NCBI GenBank assembly: GCA_963801035.1
Contig: CAWDDF010000010.1
Span: forward strand, 62,001-126,000
Source of the DNA: JACCZX01 sp963801035
Lineage (GTDB): Bacteria; Pseudomonadota; Gammaproteobacteria; Burkholderiales; Burkholderiaceae_F
Reading direction: 5' to 3'
Length of the DNA stretch: 64,000 bases
Below are positions 25,459 to 33,860 of this stretch, piece after piece; position 1 is the first letter of the stretch, and each line of letters starts with the position of its first letter. The notes under the pieces are model-generated. The model searched no databases, was not told the DNA's origin, and saw nothing but the letters and a program-made list of their open reading frames with translations. The translations under genes were made by a program, and so were the position numbers.

Positions 25459-26783
25459 ATGAAGGAGTTGAAGCGACGCGAATTTCTGAAGACCTCGGCG
25501 GGCGTGGCAGCGGTCGCACGCCGGCCCGTTCATATGGGTCAAGGACGCAAGTGCGCAGTGGAGCAACACGCCCGAGAAAGGCGCACGGCTGCGCGTGCTG
25601 CGCTGGAAACGCTTCGTGCAGGGCGACGAAGACCAGTACCTGGCGAACGTGAAGAAGTTCACCGAGAAGACCGGCATCGAAGTGCGCGTCGATCACGAGG
25701 GGTGGGAAGACGTGCGCCCGAAGGCCGCGGTGGCAGCCAACACCGGCGCCGGGCCGGACATCATCCTGTCGACCAATGACGACGCCAACCTCTATCCGGA
25801 GAAGCTGCGTCGACGTCACCGACCTCTGCACGTACCTGGGCAAGAAGTACGGCGGCTTCTATCCGGTGTGCGAGCCCTATCTGAAGCCGGACGGCAAGAA
25901 CTGGATCGGCGTGCCGCTCGGCGTGGCGGGGAACTGCTTCGTGTACCGCGAAAGCCACATGAAGGCGGCCGGCTTCACATCGTTCCCGAAGGACACCGAC
26001 GGCTTTCTGAAGCTCTGCAAGGCGCTGAAGGACGAAGGGCACGCCGCCGGGATTCGCGCTTGGCAACGCCACCGGCGACGGCAACACGTGGTGCTACTGG
26101 CTGTTCTGGGGTTTCGGCGGCCAAGGTCGTCGACGCGAACAACAAGGTGGTGATCGACAGTCCGGAGACGATCAAGGCGCTGGAGTACGTGAGGGAGCTG
26201 TACCCGACGTTCGTGCCCGGCACGCTGTCGTGGCTCGATCCGAACAACAACAAGGCGTTCCTCGACGAGCAGATCTCGCTGACGAACAACGGCATCTCCA
26301 TCTATTACGCGGCCAAGACCTCGAAGGATCCGAAGGTCGCCGCACTGGCGGCCGACATCAACCACGCCAACTTTCCGATCGGGCCGATCGGCAAGCCGAG
26401 CGAGTTCCAGCTGTTCTTCAACCAGATGATCTTCAAGTACACGAAGTACCCGAAGGCGGCCAAGGAGTTCCTGCGCTTCATGATGGAAGAGGAGCAGATG
26501 AATCCGTGGGTGCAGGCGGCGATCGGCTACGTGACGCCGGCGCTCGCAGCGTACGAGAAGCATCCGATCTGGACCAGCGACCCGAAACACACGCCGTATC
26601 GCGACTCGATGAAGAACATGTGGCCGAGCGGCTACGCCGGCAAGATGGGCTATGCGTCGGCGGGCGCGCTGCGCCGACTTCATCGTCGTCAACATGATGG
26701 CCGAAGCGGCCTCCGGATCGAAGACGCCGAAGGAAGCGGCCGAACGCGCGCAGAAACGCGCCGAGCGGTACTACAAGGTCTGA
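25459..26783 (+). CDS. ABC transporter sugar-binding protein, frameshifted
   Basis: Periplasmic solute-binding protein (extracellular solute-binding family 1), about 440 codons. Start MKELKRREFLKTSAGVAAVA has a twin-arginine-like export signal and GAAGGAGA upstream. Mature part: GARLRVLRWKRFVQGDEDQY, NTGAGPDIILSTNDDANLYP, GVPLGVAGNCFVYRESHMKA, NNGISIYYAAKTSKDP, FNQMIFKYTKYPKAAKEFL, ending AERYYKV. Breaks lie near 25517, 25808, 26058, 26115 and 26670. The following 11-bp hairpin between this gene and the permease is usual where binding protein is made in excess. The sugar is not deducible; neighbouring sugar-acid dehydratases suggest a sugar or sugar acid. Confidence 0.85.
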
Positions 26784-26819
26784 ACTCGAACGGCTCATCG
26801 AAGCAAGTCGTCGACAGCT

Positions 26820-26851
26820 CGGGCTCGCGCCGCGAAGCATGCGCGAGCCCG
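26820..26851 (+). terminator. Strong intercistronic hairpin after the binding-protein gene
   Basis: CGGGCTCGCGC (26820-26830) pairs perfectly with GCGCGAGCCCG (26841-26851) over a 10-base loop. There is no U-tract, so it is more likely an mRNA-stabilising or attenuating element than a full terminator. It sits 36 bases after the binding-protein stop and just before the first permease. Confidence 0.55.
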
Positions 26852-26860
26852 GCGACTCCG

Positions 26861-27779
26861 ATGAGCGGAAACGTCTCGTGATCAGCGCTGCTCGAAAACC
26901 GCAACTTCCTCGGGCTGGTCTTCATGCTGCCGGCGGCGGCCGTGCTGCTGCTGTTTCTGACCTATCCGCTCGGACTCGGCACCTGGCTCGGGTTCACCGA
27001 CACCAAGATCGGCCGCGGCGGCGAGTGGATCGGGCTCGAGAACTTCGAGTTTCTGTGGGGCGACGCGGTCACCCGGCTGTCGGTCTTCAATACCTTCTTC
27101 TACACCATCGTCGCGAGCGTGATCAAGTTCGTGCTCGGCCTGTGGCTGGCGCTGCTGCTGAACAAGCATCTGCCGCTTCAAGTCGTTCATCCGCGCCATC
27201 GTGCTGCTGCCGTTCATCGTGCCGACCGCGCTGTCGGCGATCGCGTTCTGGTGGATCTACGACGCGCAGTTCTCGATCATCAGCTGGGTGCTGGTCAAGC
27301 TCGGCTTGATCGACCGGTACATCGATTTCCTCGGCGAGCCGTGGCTGGCCCGCCTGTCGGTGATCGCCGCCAACATCTGGCGCGGCGTGCCGTTCGTCGC
27401 GATCTGCCTGCTGGCGGGCCTGCAGACGATCTCGCCGTCGTTCTACGAGGCGGCGAGCCTGGACGGCGCGACGCCATGGCAGCAGTTCCGCTTCGTCACG
27501 TTGCCGCTGCTGACGCCGATCATCGCGGTCGTGATGACGTTCTCGGTGCTGTTCACGTTCACCGATTTCCAGCTGATCTACGTGCTGACGCGCGGCGGCC
27601 CGCTGAACTCGACGCACCTGATGGCGACGCTGAGCTTCCAGCGCGCGATTCCGGGCGGCGCGCTCGGCGAAGGCGCCGCGCTCGCCACCGCGATGGTGCC
27701 GTTCCTGCTGGCCGCGATCCTGTTCAGCTACTTCGGCCTGCAGCGGCGCGCCTGGCAGCAGGGGGGACAGGACAAATGA
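26861..27779 (+). CDS. ABC transporter permease, MalF/UgpA type, frameshifted
   Basis: Inner-membrane permease of the CUT1 importer, about 300 codons. Seen: LLENRNFLGLVFMLPAAAVL (first membrane helix), GLENFEFLWGD, FNTFFYTIVASVIKFVLGLW, IVLLPFIVPTALSAIAFWWI, and the EAA loop EAASLDGATPWQQFRFVTLP that contacts the ATPase. A break lies near 27178. The N-terminus is uncertain: ATG at 26861 runs into TGA at 26879, and GTG at 26878 needs a one-base slip near 26887. Its stop overlaps the next start (ATGA at 27776). Confidence 0.82.
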
Positions 27780-28682
27780 GCGCCGACCAAGCCGCAGCCC
27801 ACGGCAACGCCGGCGACTGCCGATTCGCAGGGCATGAGCTACCTCGAGACGGCACCGCGCCGCATCCGTCACGCTGTACCTGCCGCTCGCGGCGTTCCTG
27901 TTCGTGCTGCTGTTTCCCGTTCTACTGGATGGCGATCACGGCGTTCAAGCCCGAACGCGGAACTGCTGTCGCGCACGGGCAATCCGTTCTGGGTCATCAA
28001 CCCGACGCTGGCTCACATCAAGAAGCTGCTGTTCGACACCGCGTATCCGGACTGGCTGTGGAACACCATGCTGGTCTCGGTGGTGTCCACGGCGCTCTCG
28101 CTGCTTCTGCAGCGTGCTGGCGGCCTATGCCATCGAGCGGCTGCGCTTTCGCGGCTCGCGCTACGTCGGCATGAGCATCTTCCTCGCCTATCTGGTGCCG
28201 CCGTCGATCCTGTTCATTCCGCTGGCGGCGATCATCTACAAGTTCCAGCTGTTCGACACGCGGCTGGCGCTGATCCTGACGTATCCGACGTTCCTGATCC
28301 CGTTCTGCACCTGGCTGCTGATGGGCTACTTCCGCTCGATCCCGTTCGAGCTGGAGGAGTGCGCGCTGATCGACGGCGCGAGCCGCGCTGCAGATCCTGG
28401 TGAAGATCGTCCTGCCGCTCGCGGTGCCGGGCCTGATCTCGGCAGGGATCTTCGCCTTCACGCTGTCGTGGAACGAGTTCATCTATGCGCTCACCTTCAT
28501 CTCGTCGAGCGAGGTCAAGACGGTTCCGGTCGGCGTGATCACCGAGCTGGTCGAAGGCGACGTGTATCACTGGGGTTCCGCTGATGGCCGGGGCGCTGCT
28601 CGGCTCGCTGCCGGTGGCGATTCTGTATTCGTTCTTCGTCGAGCACTACGTCTCGGGCATGACGGGTGCGGTCAAGGAATAG
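27776..28682 (+). CDS. ABC transporter permease, MalG/UgpE type, frameshifted
   Basis: Second membrane subunit of the CUT1 importer, about 300 codons. The ATG overlaps the previous stop. Motifs: YLETAPRRIRHAV, FPFYWMAITAFKP, NTMLVSVVSTALSLL, VLAAYAIERLRFRGSRYVGM, LVPPSILFIPLAAIIYKFQL, EAA-loop ELEECALIDGASR followed after a slip by LQILVKIVLPLAVPGLISAG, and the ending EHYVSGMTGAVKE. Breaks lie near 27815, 27870, 27913, 27958, 28112, 28390 and 28578. It ends four bases before a convergent minus-strand gene. Confidence 0.82.
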
Positions 28683-28685
28683 CGG

Positions 28686-29033
28686 TCACAGCGCCCGGCC
28701 ATCGTAGTTTTTAACCGGGACAGCCGCCAGATCGATGTCCTCAAGACATCGAATATTGATGGCCGCCATCGAATTTCCCTTCGGGTCGATGCCTTCACCG
28801 TAGGGATGAATGCCGCAAACCGGGCAGAACCGGTGCTTGATCACATGCTTGTTGAACATGTACGTGCTCGCATCATTCTCAGGCGTCAGAAGGTGAAGTT
28901 TCTCTCGTGGCACGAACCACAGCAGCGAACCCTTGCGCTGGCAGATTGAACAGTTGCACGCCATCGCTCCGGTTATCTCACCCTCGACTTCAAACTTCAC
29001 TCTGCCGCAATGGCAACTTCCCTGATATTTCAT
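28686..29033 (-). CDS. GFA-family zinc protein (glutathione-dependent formaldehyde-activating enzyme-like)
   Basis: 115 residues, intact. The Cys pairs CHCG near residue 6, CNCSIC near 25 and FCPVCG near 68 are the zinc ligands of the GFA (DUF636) fold. Family members include S-(hydroxymethyl)glutathione synthase, but most small members have no proven activity. Start MKYQGSCHCG was chosen over upstream in-frame codons because it matches the family N-terminus. It follows the CWC-type gene by 16 bases. Confidence 0.85.
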   Translation of the reverse strand: MKYQGSCHCGRVKFEVEGEITGAMACNCSICQRKGSLLWFVPREKLHLLTPENDASTYMFNKHVIKHRFCPVCGIHPYGEGIDPKGNSMAAINIRCLEDIDLAAVPVKNYDGRAL

Positions 29034-29049
29034 TGCTTGTTCCTCCGAG

Positions 29050-29253
29050 CTACGGATTTTCGTGCTGCTTGACGCACCGCTGGCAAATACAGAACCGACC
29101 CTTGGCGCTTGGCGGAACTGAAGCCAGCAGCGCGGCACTGAACGGCGCCTGCGTGCACCAGCAAGGCAATTCTCCTGCGCCCGCAGACGCCATCGCACAT
29201 TGATTCGGCTCCCCGCAAAGTGGGCAAGTAGATGCCGAGGAAGCGGCCGACAT
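29050..29253 (-). CDS. Cysteine-rich CWC-family protein
   Basis: 67 residues. The pattern CPLCGEPNQC, then PCWC, then CICQRC matches the cysteine-rich CWC family, small proteins of unknown function probably binding a metal. It lies just upstream of the GFA gene on the same strand and 144 bases from the last attC-like site; the two may be the chromosomal flank or a final fused cassette. The stretch 29254-29396 holds no gene. Confidence 0.75.
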   Translation of the reverse strand: MSAASSASTCPLCGEPNQCAMASAGAGELPCWCTQAPFSAALLASVPPSAKGRFCICQRCVKQHENP

Positions 29254-29396
29254 GATGGATCGCCTTTTACTGCTTTGTACTTTTTTGAGCTCGGCTGCCG
29301 GCTCGGTGCGAAGTGCGGTGGCCAGCCCGCTGGTAACGGCGGGAGCCCCCAGAGGGGAAGAACGCGTTAAATGCGTCCATCGCTGGCGAGCTCGAT

Positions 29397-29465
29397 CACT
29401 AAGGCCTGAGGTCAGTCGCAGCCGCCGGCTTGCCGGCGACTGTCCGTTGCAGCGAAGGGTTATGC
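29397..29465 (-). repeat. attC-like site 5 (end of DUF2306 cassette)
   Basis: Minus-strand core GCATAAC (29465-29459) starts the site; CCGGC / GCCGG arms form the central hairpin; the distal core is degenerate (CCTTAGTG). The end of the upstream gene is translated through it, giving the tail NPSLQRTVAGKPAAA, a familiar product of attC sequence. Confidence 0.6.
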
Positions 29466-30055
29466 GTCCGGTTGAAAAGCACCTCAGCTACGACAACATT
29501 GGGCACCCAACAGAGCCAGGCAATGAGCGAATACGCGAGGCCGAAATCTGCGCCGGCGACCATGGACGCTGGTAGGTACAGCCGAAGCATAACGGCCGCA
29601 AATGTGAGCGCGAAGTTGCGCACCATCCAGCGGCGATGGGACGCTACGTCACGCCTACGGATTGCCAAGAATGCGCAAAGGCCGGTAAACAGCCATGCAA
29701 GTGCTAGGCAGCCAAAGCCAAGGCGAGCCCCGACGCCACCGAAGGCATGGAAAGACATGTACAGGCCCGATAGTCCACCGAGCAAGACACCAACACCGAG
29801 ATAGGCGCGTCCAGACCACCGGTGGAGTTGGACCTGCGAGGCGCGTAAACGCGAAGAAAACTGGAACGGGCCGAGCGTGAGCGCGACTCCTGAAGCGAAG
29901 ACGTGCGTGTAGATGCCTATTGGATGTGCTTGAAACGTCGCACGCATGTCTGGATGCACGAGCGTACCCAGAGGCATGAGCCCGTAGACGCCGACGGCGT
30001 ACGCGGCAACCCCAAGCGACAACAAGACAAGTGCGACGAAGCCAGCGAGATGCAT
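29399..30055 (-). CDS. DUF2306 family membrane protein (cassette gene)
   Basis: About 218 residues from the ATG at 30055, which lies inside the preceding attC core (GTTATGC); a GTG further upstream would place 15 residues of attC-encoded sequence at the N-terminus. Six or so hydrophobic helices are visible: HLAGFVALVLLSLGVAAYAV, IGIYTHVFASGVALTLGPFQ, YLGVGVLLGGLSGLYMSFHA, LGFGCLALAWLFTGLCAFLA. The motif RWSGRAYL and H-W/R pairs are typical of DUF2306 proteins of unknown function. The C-terminal 20 residues are encoded by attC. Confidence 0.78.
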   Translation of the reverse strand: MHLAGFVALVLLSLGVAAYAVGVYGLMPLGTLVHPDMRATFQAHPIGIYTHVFASGVALTLGPFQFSSRLRASQVQLHRWSGRAYLGVGVLLGGLSGLYMSFHAFGGVGARLGFGCLALAWLFTGLCAFLAIRRRDVASHRRWMVRNFALTFAAVMLRLYLPASMVAGADFGLAYSLIAWLCWVPNVVVAEVLFNRTHNPSLQRTVAGKPAAATDLRP

Positions 30056-30112
30056 AACGTTTGAGTTGAGCCCGCGCCGCGAAGCGGCGGTCGGCTTCAC
30101 ACCAACATACCT
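30052..30112 (-). repeat. attC-like site 4 (end of GNAT cassette)
   Basis: On the minus strand GAAGCCGACCGCCGC, loop TTC, GCGGCGCGGGCTC, then AACTCAAAC and core GTTATGC. It closely resembles the classic attC of resistance cassettes. The 5' core is degenerate. It starts directly after the GNAT stop codon. Confidence 0.7.
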
Positions 30113-30695
30113 AGCCTTTGACCAGATTCAGCCTGACGACAGGCCGCGCAGGCTTGCGACGAGCTACTTCCTGAAAACCCGCTTCATCGAACATGCTCTT
30201 TGAGCCGAACCAGGGCGCCTCGGTAGCCGAGGGTTCGCCTTTGTCGACAGGGTAACCTTCCAGAAGCCGAACCCCACGCGCACTGGCATAACTGATGGCG
30301 CCTGCAAGAAGTTCCCTTGCGACACCTTGCTTGCGATATTCAGAAGGTACAACGAAGCAAACTACCGACCAGACGGGTTGCCTATCGATAGGCTTCATGG
30401 TCGGCGACTTGGCGAGCTTCGCGTAGCTCTCTCTTGGACCCAGGGATACCCAACCTACTGGTGTCTTACCCAGATAGCCGAGAAGGCCGGGCGGCGGATC
30501 TTGAGCCACGAGCGCTTTGAGAGCTTGCTTGCTGCGCAAGCGCTGGCTGTCACTTGGTCGCGTGTAAGCGCCCTTGCCGCTGACTCGGTAGTACATGCAC
30601 CAACAGCCTCGCGCAACGGAGCATCCCTTCGCATTGAAAACGGCCTCAAGGTCGGCCCAGCGGTGCTCTGTGAGTGGGCGAACAACGAGCGGCAT
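30111..30695 (-). CDS. GNAT-family N-acetyltransferase (cassette gene)
   Basis: 194 residues. Acetyl-CoA-dependent acyltransferase: the central beta-strand and pyrophosphate loop read VVCFVVPSEYRKQGVARELL (Q/RxxGxG/A-like), preceded by LLGYLGKTPVGWVSL and followed by LLEGYPVDKG, as in small GNAT proteins common in cassettes and stress genes. Start MPLVVRPLTEHRWADLE at 30695 was preferred over an in-frame codon inside attC. The substrate is unknown; cassette GNATs include antibiotic acetyltransferases, but nothing here shows that. Confidence 0.85.
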   Translation of the reverse strand: MPLVVRPLTEHRWADLEAVFNAKGCSVARGCWCMYYRVSGKGAYTRPSDSQRLRSKQALKALVAQDPPPGLLGYLGKTPVGWVSLGPRESYAKLAKSPTMKPIDRQPVWSVVCFVVPSEYRKQGVARELLAGAISYASARGVRLLEGYPVDKGEPSATEAPWFGSKSMFDEAGFQEVARRKPARPVVRLNLVKG

Positions 30696-30703
30696 GCTCA
30701 GGC

Positions 30704-30764
30704 GTCTAACTTGTGCGTTCAGCAGCACAGAGACTTCATGTGTCTGCTGAACGCCATGTTAGGT
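30704..30764 (-). repeat. attC site 3 (best example)
   Basis: 61 bases: minus-strand ACCTAAC at one end and GTTAGAC at the other, matching RYYYAAC/GTTRRRY exactly. Inner arms GCGTTCAGCAG (30715-30725) and CTGCTGAACGC (30744-30754) are an 11-bp perfect inverted repeat. It follows the cupin gene stop by 6 bases. Confidence 0.82.
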
Positions 30765-30770
30765 TGACTC

Positions 30771-31430
30771 TCATTTTTGACACAACCCCTTTGGAGCCCA
30801 GTCGTGCACCATGGTCGTCGGTGGCTGCGTTGAATCATGCAGGATGAGAACCAGTGCACGGCGAGTCTCGGTGCCGGTGGCCGTGAGGTGCATCGGCGGA
30901 CCGCCCGGCACGATCACATGCGAGCCGCCTGCTCGCCCCACCATCTTGCCCTCAGGAGTTTCCAAACACGTCTCGCCGGTTAACGTGTACCAAGCCTCTG
31001 GACCTGAATGCCGGTGCGCAGGTGCTGTCATGCCAGGTGTAAAAACGGCCTCCATGTATTGCGCCGAGTAGTTCGCTGTTGCGCTCACTGGAAGCGGACC
31101 GATTTCCGCTATGCGCTGCCCGCCAGACGGACGCCAACCGGCCACGTCGATCGTAAGAAGCCACAGCTTCCCGAGCGATTCCACAATCGTCCCACGTGGG
31201 CCTTTGGCCGCTTCAGCCTCGCCCCGGGTCAGATAGGTATCTAAGTGCCAGAAAATTGGCTGCTGCGGCAACTGTCCAAGCGACGCATTCGCTGTAATCC
31301 AGCAGCCCAGCTCACCTGTGCGCTGGTTAACCGGCTTGCAGCTTTGCGCGAAGGCGTCATGGGACGCGACGAGCGTTACAACAAGGATGGCGGTAACGGC
31401 CAAAGAACTAACGTTCAACGATGATTTCAC
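30771..31430 (-). CDS. Secreted cupin-domain protein (cassette gene)
   Basis: About 219 residues. I choose GTG at 31430 because GGAGG lies 6 bases upstream and a signal peptide follows (VSSLAVTAILVVTLVASHDAFA). The mature part contains a single cupin: FTPGMTAPAHRHSGPEAWYT (metal-binding His/His/Glu) near residue 140, then a GGSHVIVPGGPPMHL second half with the last His. It is probably a small periplasmic metal-binding protein. The ligand or enzyme activity is unknown. It is the second complete cassette of the array. Confidence 0.82.
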   Translation of the reverse strand: MKSSLNVSSLAVTAILVVTLVASHDAFAQSCKPVNQRTGELGCWITANASLGQLPQQPIFWHLDTYLTRGEAEAAKGPRGTIVESLGKLWLLTIDVAGWRPSGGQRIAEIGPLPVSATANYSAQYMEAVFTPGMTAPAHRHSGPEAWYTLTGETCLETPEGKMVGRAGGSHVIVPGGPPMHLTATGTETRRALVLILHDSTQPPTTMVHDWAPKGLCQK

Positions 31431-31450
31431 GGCGCCTCCATCTATGTGCG

Positions 31451-31535
31451 ACCTAACGTTTGAGTTGAGCCGCGCTGCGGAAGCGGCGCTCGAAGCTCGC
31501 TGAAGCGACGTCAGGTGCAACGAAGCGCATTAGGC
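31451..31535 (-). repeat. attC-like site 2
   Basis: Minus strand: GCCTAAT at the proximal end, GAGCGCCGC and GCGCGGCTC arms, AACTCAAAC and core GTTAGGT. The distal half is nearly identical to site 4 (AACTCAAACGTT), so the two belong to one attC family. Confidence 0.7.
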
Positions 31536-31905
31536 CAGCATAGCCGCTCGAGCTCCGAAAGCGCCATTGACGTCCGGTTGATCGGCCGCGAGATCGACGA
31601 GAAACGTTGCCATAGCGATCGCGACTGTTCGCAGCGCTCGAACTGGCCACCAGCGCCGATCCGTGGCTGCGAGTGTGGCCGAGCATCGCCGCAGAGCTGC
31701 AGTGGAGTGTTGTCGACTTACGACCAGGATTGTTGATGTTCGTGCCGTTCGTCCAGATAGAATACTGGATTGCGCTTCGTGCGTCACCCCACTTCGCGCA
31801 GACGTGAAGTGCCGTTTCACCGGAAAGTCGCTCACTGTGCAGCAGACTCGCACTTCACGCCTAAGGAGATCATCAGCGGCGCTGCTACTTCGGCGATGCC
31901 TGCGC
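31536..31905 (-). pseudogene. Ankyrin-repeat-like remnant (cassette gene)
   Basis: The minus strand encodes LLHSERLSGETALHVCAKWG, an ankyrin-type G-x-TALH-A...G motif, then after a frame change near 31708 a segment TPLQLCGDA. No start codon and ribosome site fit, and no frame is open throughout. It looks like the decayed gene of the first cassette. Alternative: a chance resemblance, since only one repeat is readable. Confidence 0.4.
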
Positions 31906-31921
31906 CAGCGTCTTCATACTG

Positions 31922-31979
31922 ACCTAACGTGTTTTAGACCGCACGATTCTGCTCCTAAATGTGTCGGCTGCCGTTTAAC
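31922..31979 (-). repeat. attC-like site 1
   Basis: Minus strand: GTTAAAC core-like end (31979-31973) and GTTAGGT (31928-31922) with outer arms CGTGTT / AACACG. The inner arms are weaker than at site 3, so this is the least certain but one. Confidence 0.5.
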
Positions 31980-32030
31980 ACGGACCTCCGTTGGTCGGCT
32001 AGCCGCATGGGGACTTGATCTCGAGCCAGT

Positions 32031-32050
32031 TACTGTATAAATATACAGTA
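32031..32050. promoter_or_regulatory. Predicted LexA (SOS) box
   Basis: TACTGTATAAATATACAGTA differs by one base from the proteobacterial LexA consensus TACTG(TA)5CAGTA. It lies 52 bases upstream of the first attC-like site, reading in the array direction, and 93 bases past the end of garD. LexA boxes normally overlap integrase promoters in integrons; here no integrase follows. No other SOS gene is adjacent. Confidence 0.7.
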
Positions 32051-32142
32051 CCAACAAATACGCGAAAAACGCAGCTGATAGTGGTGGGTTGCTTTGGTCT
32101 GTGCGGTCACGACCTTCGATGTCGCACGGCGCAGCGCATGGC

Positions 32143-33761
32143 TCAGGTCACGGGCGCAGGATTGAATAGCACCAGCGCGTTATGCAGCTTCCACTGTTCG
32201 GCCCAGGTCCTCTTGCGGCCGCTCGCGACGTCCAGCATCAATCGAAACAGTTCCCAACCAACGTCCTCGATCGACGCTGAGCCATCGGCGATCGTGCCGG
32301 CATTGATATCCATCAGGTCGTGCCAGCGCCGCGCCAGATCGCTACGCGTCGCGACTTTGATCACCGGCACTGCTGCCAGTCCGTACGGCGTGCCGCGTCC
32401 GGTGGTGAATACATGCAGGTTCATTCCAGCGGCGAGCTGCAACGTGCCGCAGATGAAATCGCTGGCCGGCGTGGCTGCATAGATCAATCCTTTTTGCTTC
32501 AGCTTTTCGCCCGGCGCGAGCACGCCGGAGATCGGAACCGAGCCCGATTTGACGATCGAGCCCATCGCCTTCTCTACGATGTTCGACAATCCACCCTTCT
32601 TGTTGCCCGGTGTGGTGTTCGCGCTGCGGTCGACGTGGCCACGACTCAGGTACGCGTCGTACCACGCCATCTCGCGAATCATCGCTTGCGCGACCTCCGG
32701 AGTCGTGGCGCGCGATGTGAGCTGGTCGATTCCGTCTCTGACCTCGGTGGTTTCGGAGAACATCACGCTGGCGCCGGCGCGTACCAGCAGGTCGGTGCAG
32801 AAGCCGACGGCTGGATTGGCAGTAACGCCAGAGAACGCATCGCTGCCGCCACACTGCACGCCGACCACCAGCTCGCTCGCCGGTACCGTCTGCCGGACAC
32901 GTGCGTTCAGGCGCTCGAGGTGCAGCTGCGCGGTCGACATGATCGCGTCGACCATCGACATGAAGCCGACGTGGTCTTCATCCTGCAAACGCACGAGGTC
33001 GAGACCAGGGTCTGCATTGGCGCCGACATCGGCGACGTTGCGCTCGTCGGTAATCGCAATCGTTCCCGGCGGCAACAGCCGCTCGGGCTGCAATTTTTCG
33101 CAGCCAAGGCTTACTACCATCACTTCGCCACCGAAATTCGGATTCAGGCTGATGTTGCGCAACGTGCGAATCGGAATTTCCGCTCCCGGTGCGTCGATCG
33201 CAACACCGCAGCCGTATGTGTGCTCGAGCCCGATCACGTCGTCGACGTTCGGAAATTGCGGCAACAAATCGGCCTTGATGCGCTGGACTGCAAAGTCCAC
33301 GACACCGGCAACGCATTGCACGGTGGTCGTGATCGCCAGGATGTTGCGTGTGCCGACCGAACCGTCTGGATTGCGATAGCCCTCGAACGTGTAACCCTCG
33401 AGCGGTTGCTGCGCCTTAGGCTTGACCGTGGCAATCGGCAAGTTATCGAGTTCGCGCGCTGCCGGCATTCTGAGTAATCGCTCGTGAACCCAGCTGCCGG
33501 CCGGAATGTCTTTCAGCGCGTAACCGATCGGAATGCCATAGCGCAGCACTGCGGCGCATCGGCCGGCAGATCCACCAGTGCGACCTTGTGGCCTTGCGGA
33601 ATGCGGTCGCGCAATGTCAGGCCAGACGATAGAACGGCGCCCGGCGGCAGGCCGCCGTCGTTGGCGACGATCGCAACATTGTCGCGCTCGTGCATGCGGA
33701 TCGTCAGCGGCTCCGTGCTGCGCGTCGCGGCAGGCATTTCAGCGATCACGGCATCGTTCAT
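32143..33761 (-). CDS. garD: Galactarate dehydratase / UxaA family, one frameshift
   Basis: About 539 codons. Dehydrates meso-galactarate to 5-keto-4-deoxy-D-glucarate. N-terminal SAF domain in the upper frame (TIRMHERDNVAIVANDGGLP, LRDRIPQGHKVALVDLPA), then after a slip near 33545 the UxaA catalytic part: YGIPIGYALKDIPAGSWVHE, GYRNPDGSVGTRN, LEHTYGCGVAIDAPG, VVSLGCEKLQPE, VGVQCGGSDAFSG, NTTPGNKKGGLSNIVEKA. Length and the QPERLLPPG region fit GarD better than altronate dehydratase. The ATG at 33761 has GGAGA upstream. It is divergent from a TctC receptor and close to gudD, which yields the same product from glucarate. Confidence 0.85.
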
Positions 33762-33860
33762 CGGGTCTCCTCGCCCTTGCGGCTGTGGGCTGCGCCAATT
33801 GTCTAACATGTGGGGAGGCGCTGCCGCTTCGGCAGATCCACCACCCAAGGAGACACATTA

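Larger units (their letters stand above)
29397..32050 (-). mobile_element. Integron gene-cassette array without integrase (CALIN-like)
   Basis: Five attC-like imperfect palindromes bound by 7-base core sites (GTTAGGT, GTTAGAC, GTTATGC on the minus strand) lie at 31922-31979, 31451-31535, 30704-30764, 30052-30112 and 29397-29465, each closely following a minus-strand open frame. The cargo is an ankyrin-like remnant, a secreted cupin, a GNAT acetyltransferase and a DUF2306 membrane protein, one gene per cassette, all oriented alike, which is the hallmark of cassettes. No tyrosine-recombinase integrase is present in the window. A LexA-type box stands at the upstream edge. The array sits inside a sugar-acid catabolic region. 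Confidence 0.72.

Noticed and set aside
32051..32142. Truncated integrase gene after the LexA box
   Set aside because: I looked for tyrosine-recombinase N-terminal residues in all plus-strand frames and found none; the sequence soon enters the end of garD on the other strand.
33796..33816. Possible third operator (CAATTGTCTAACATG) between garD and tctC
   Set aside because: It resembles the 21-bp operator only loosely, lacking the TGGTC-N-GACCA core, so it is not counted as a copy.
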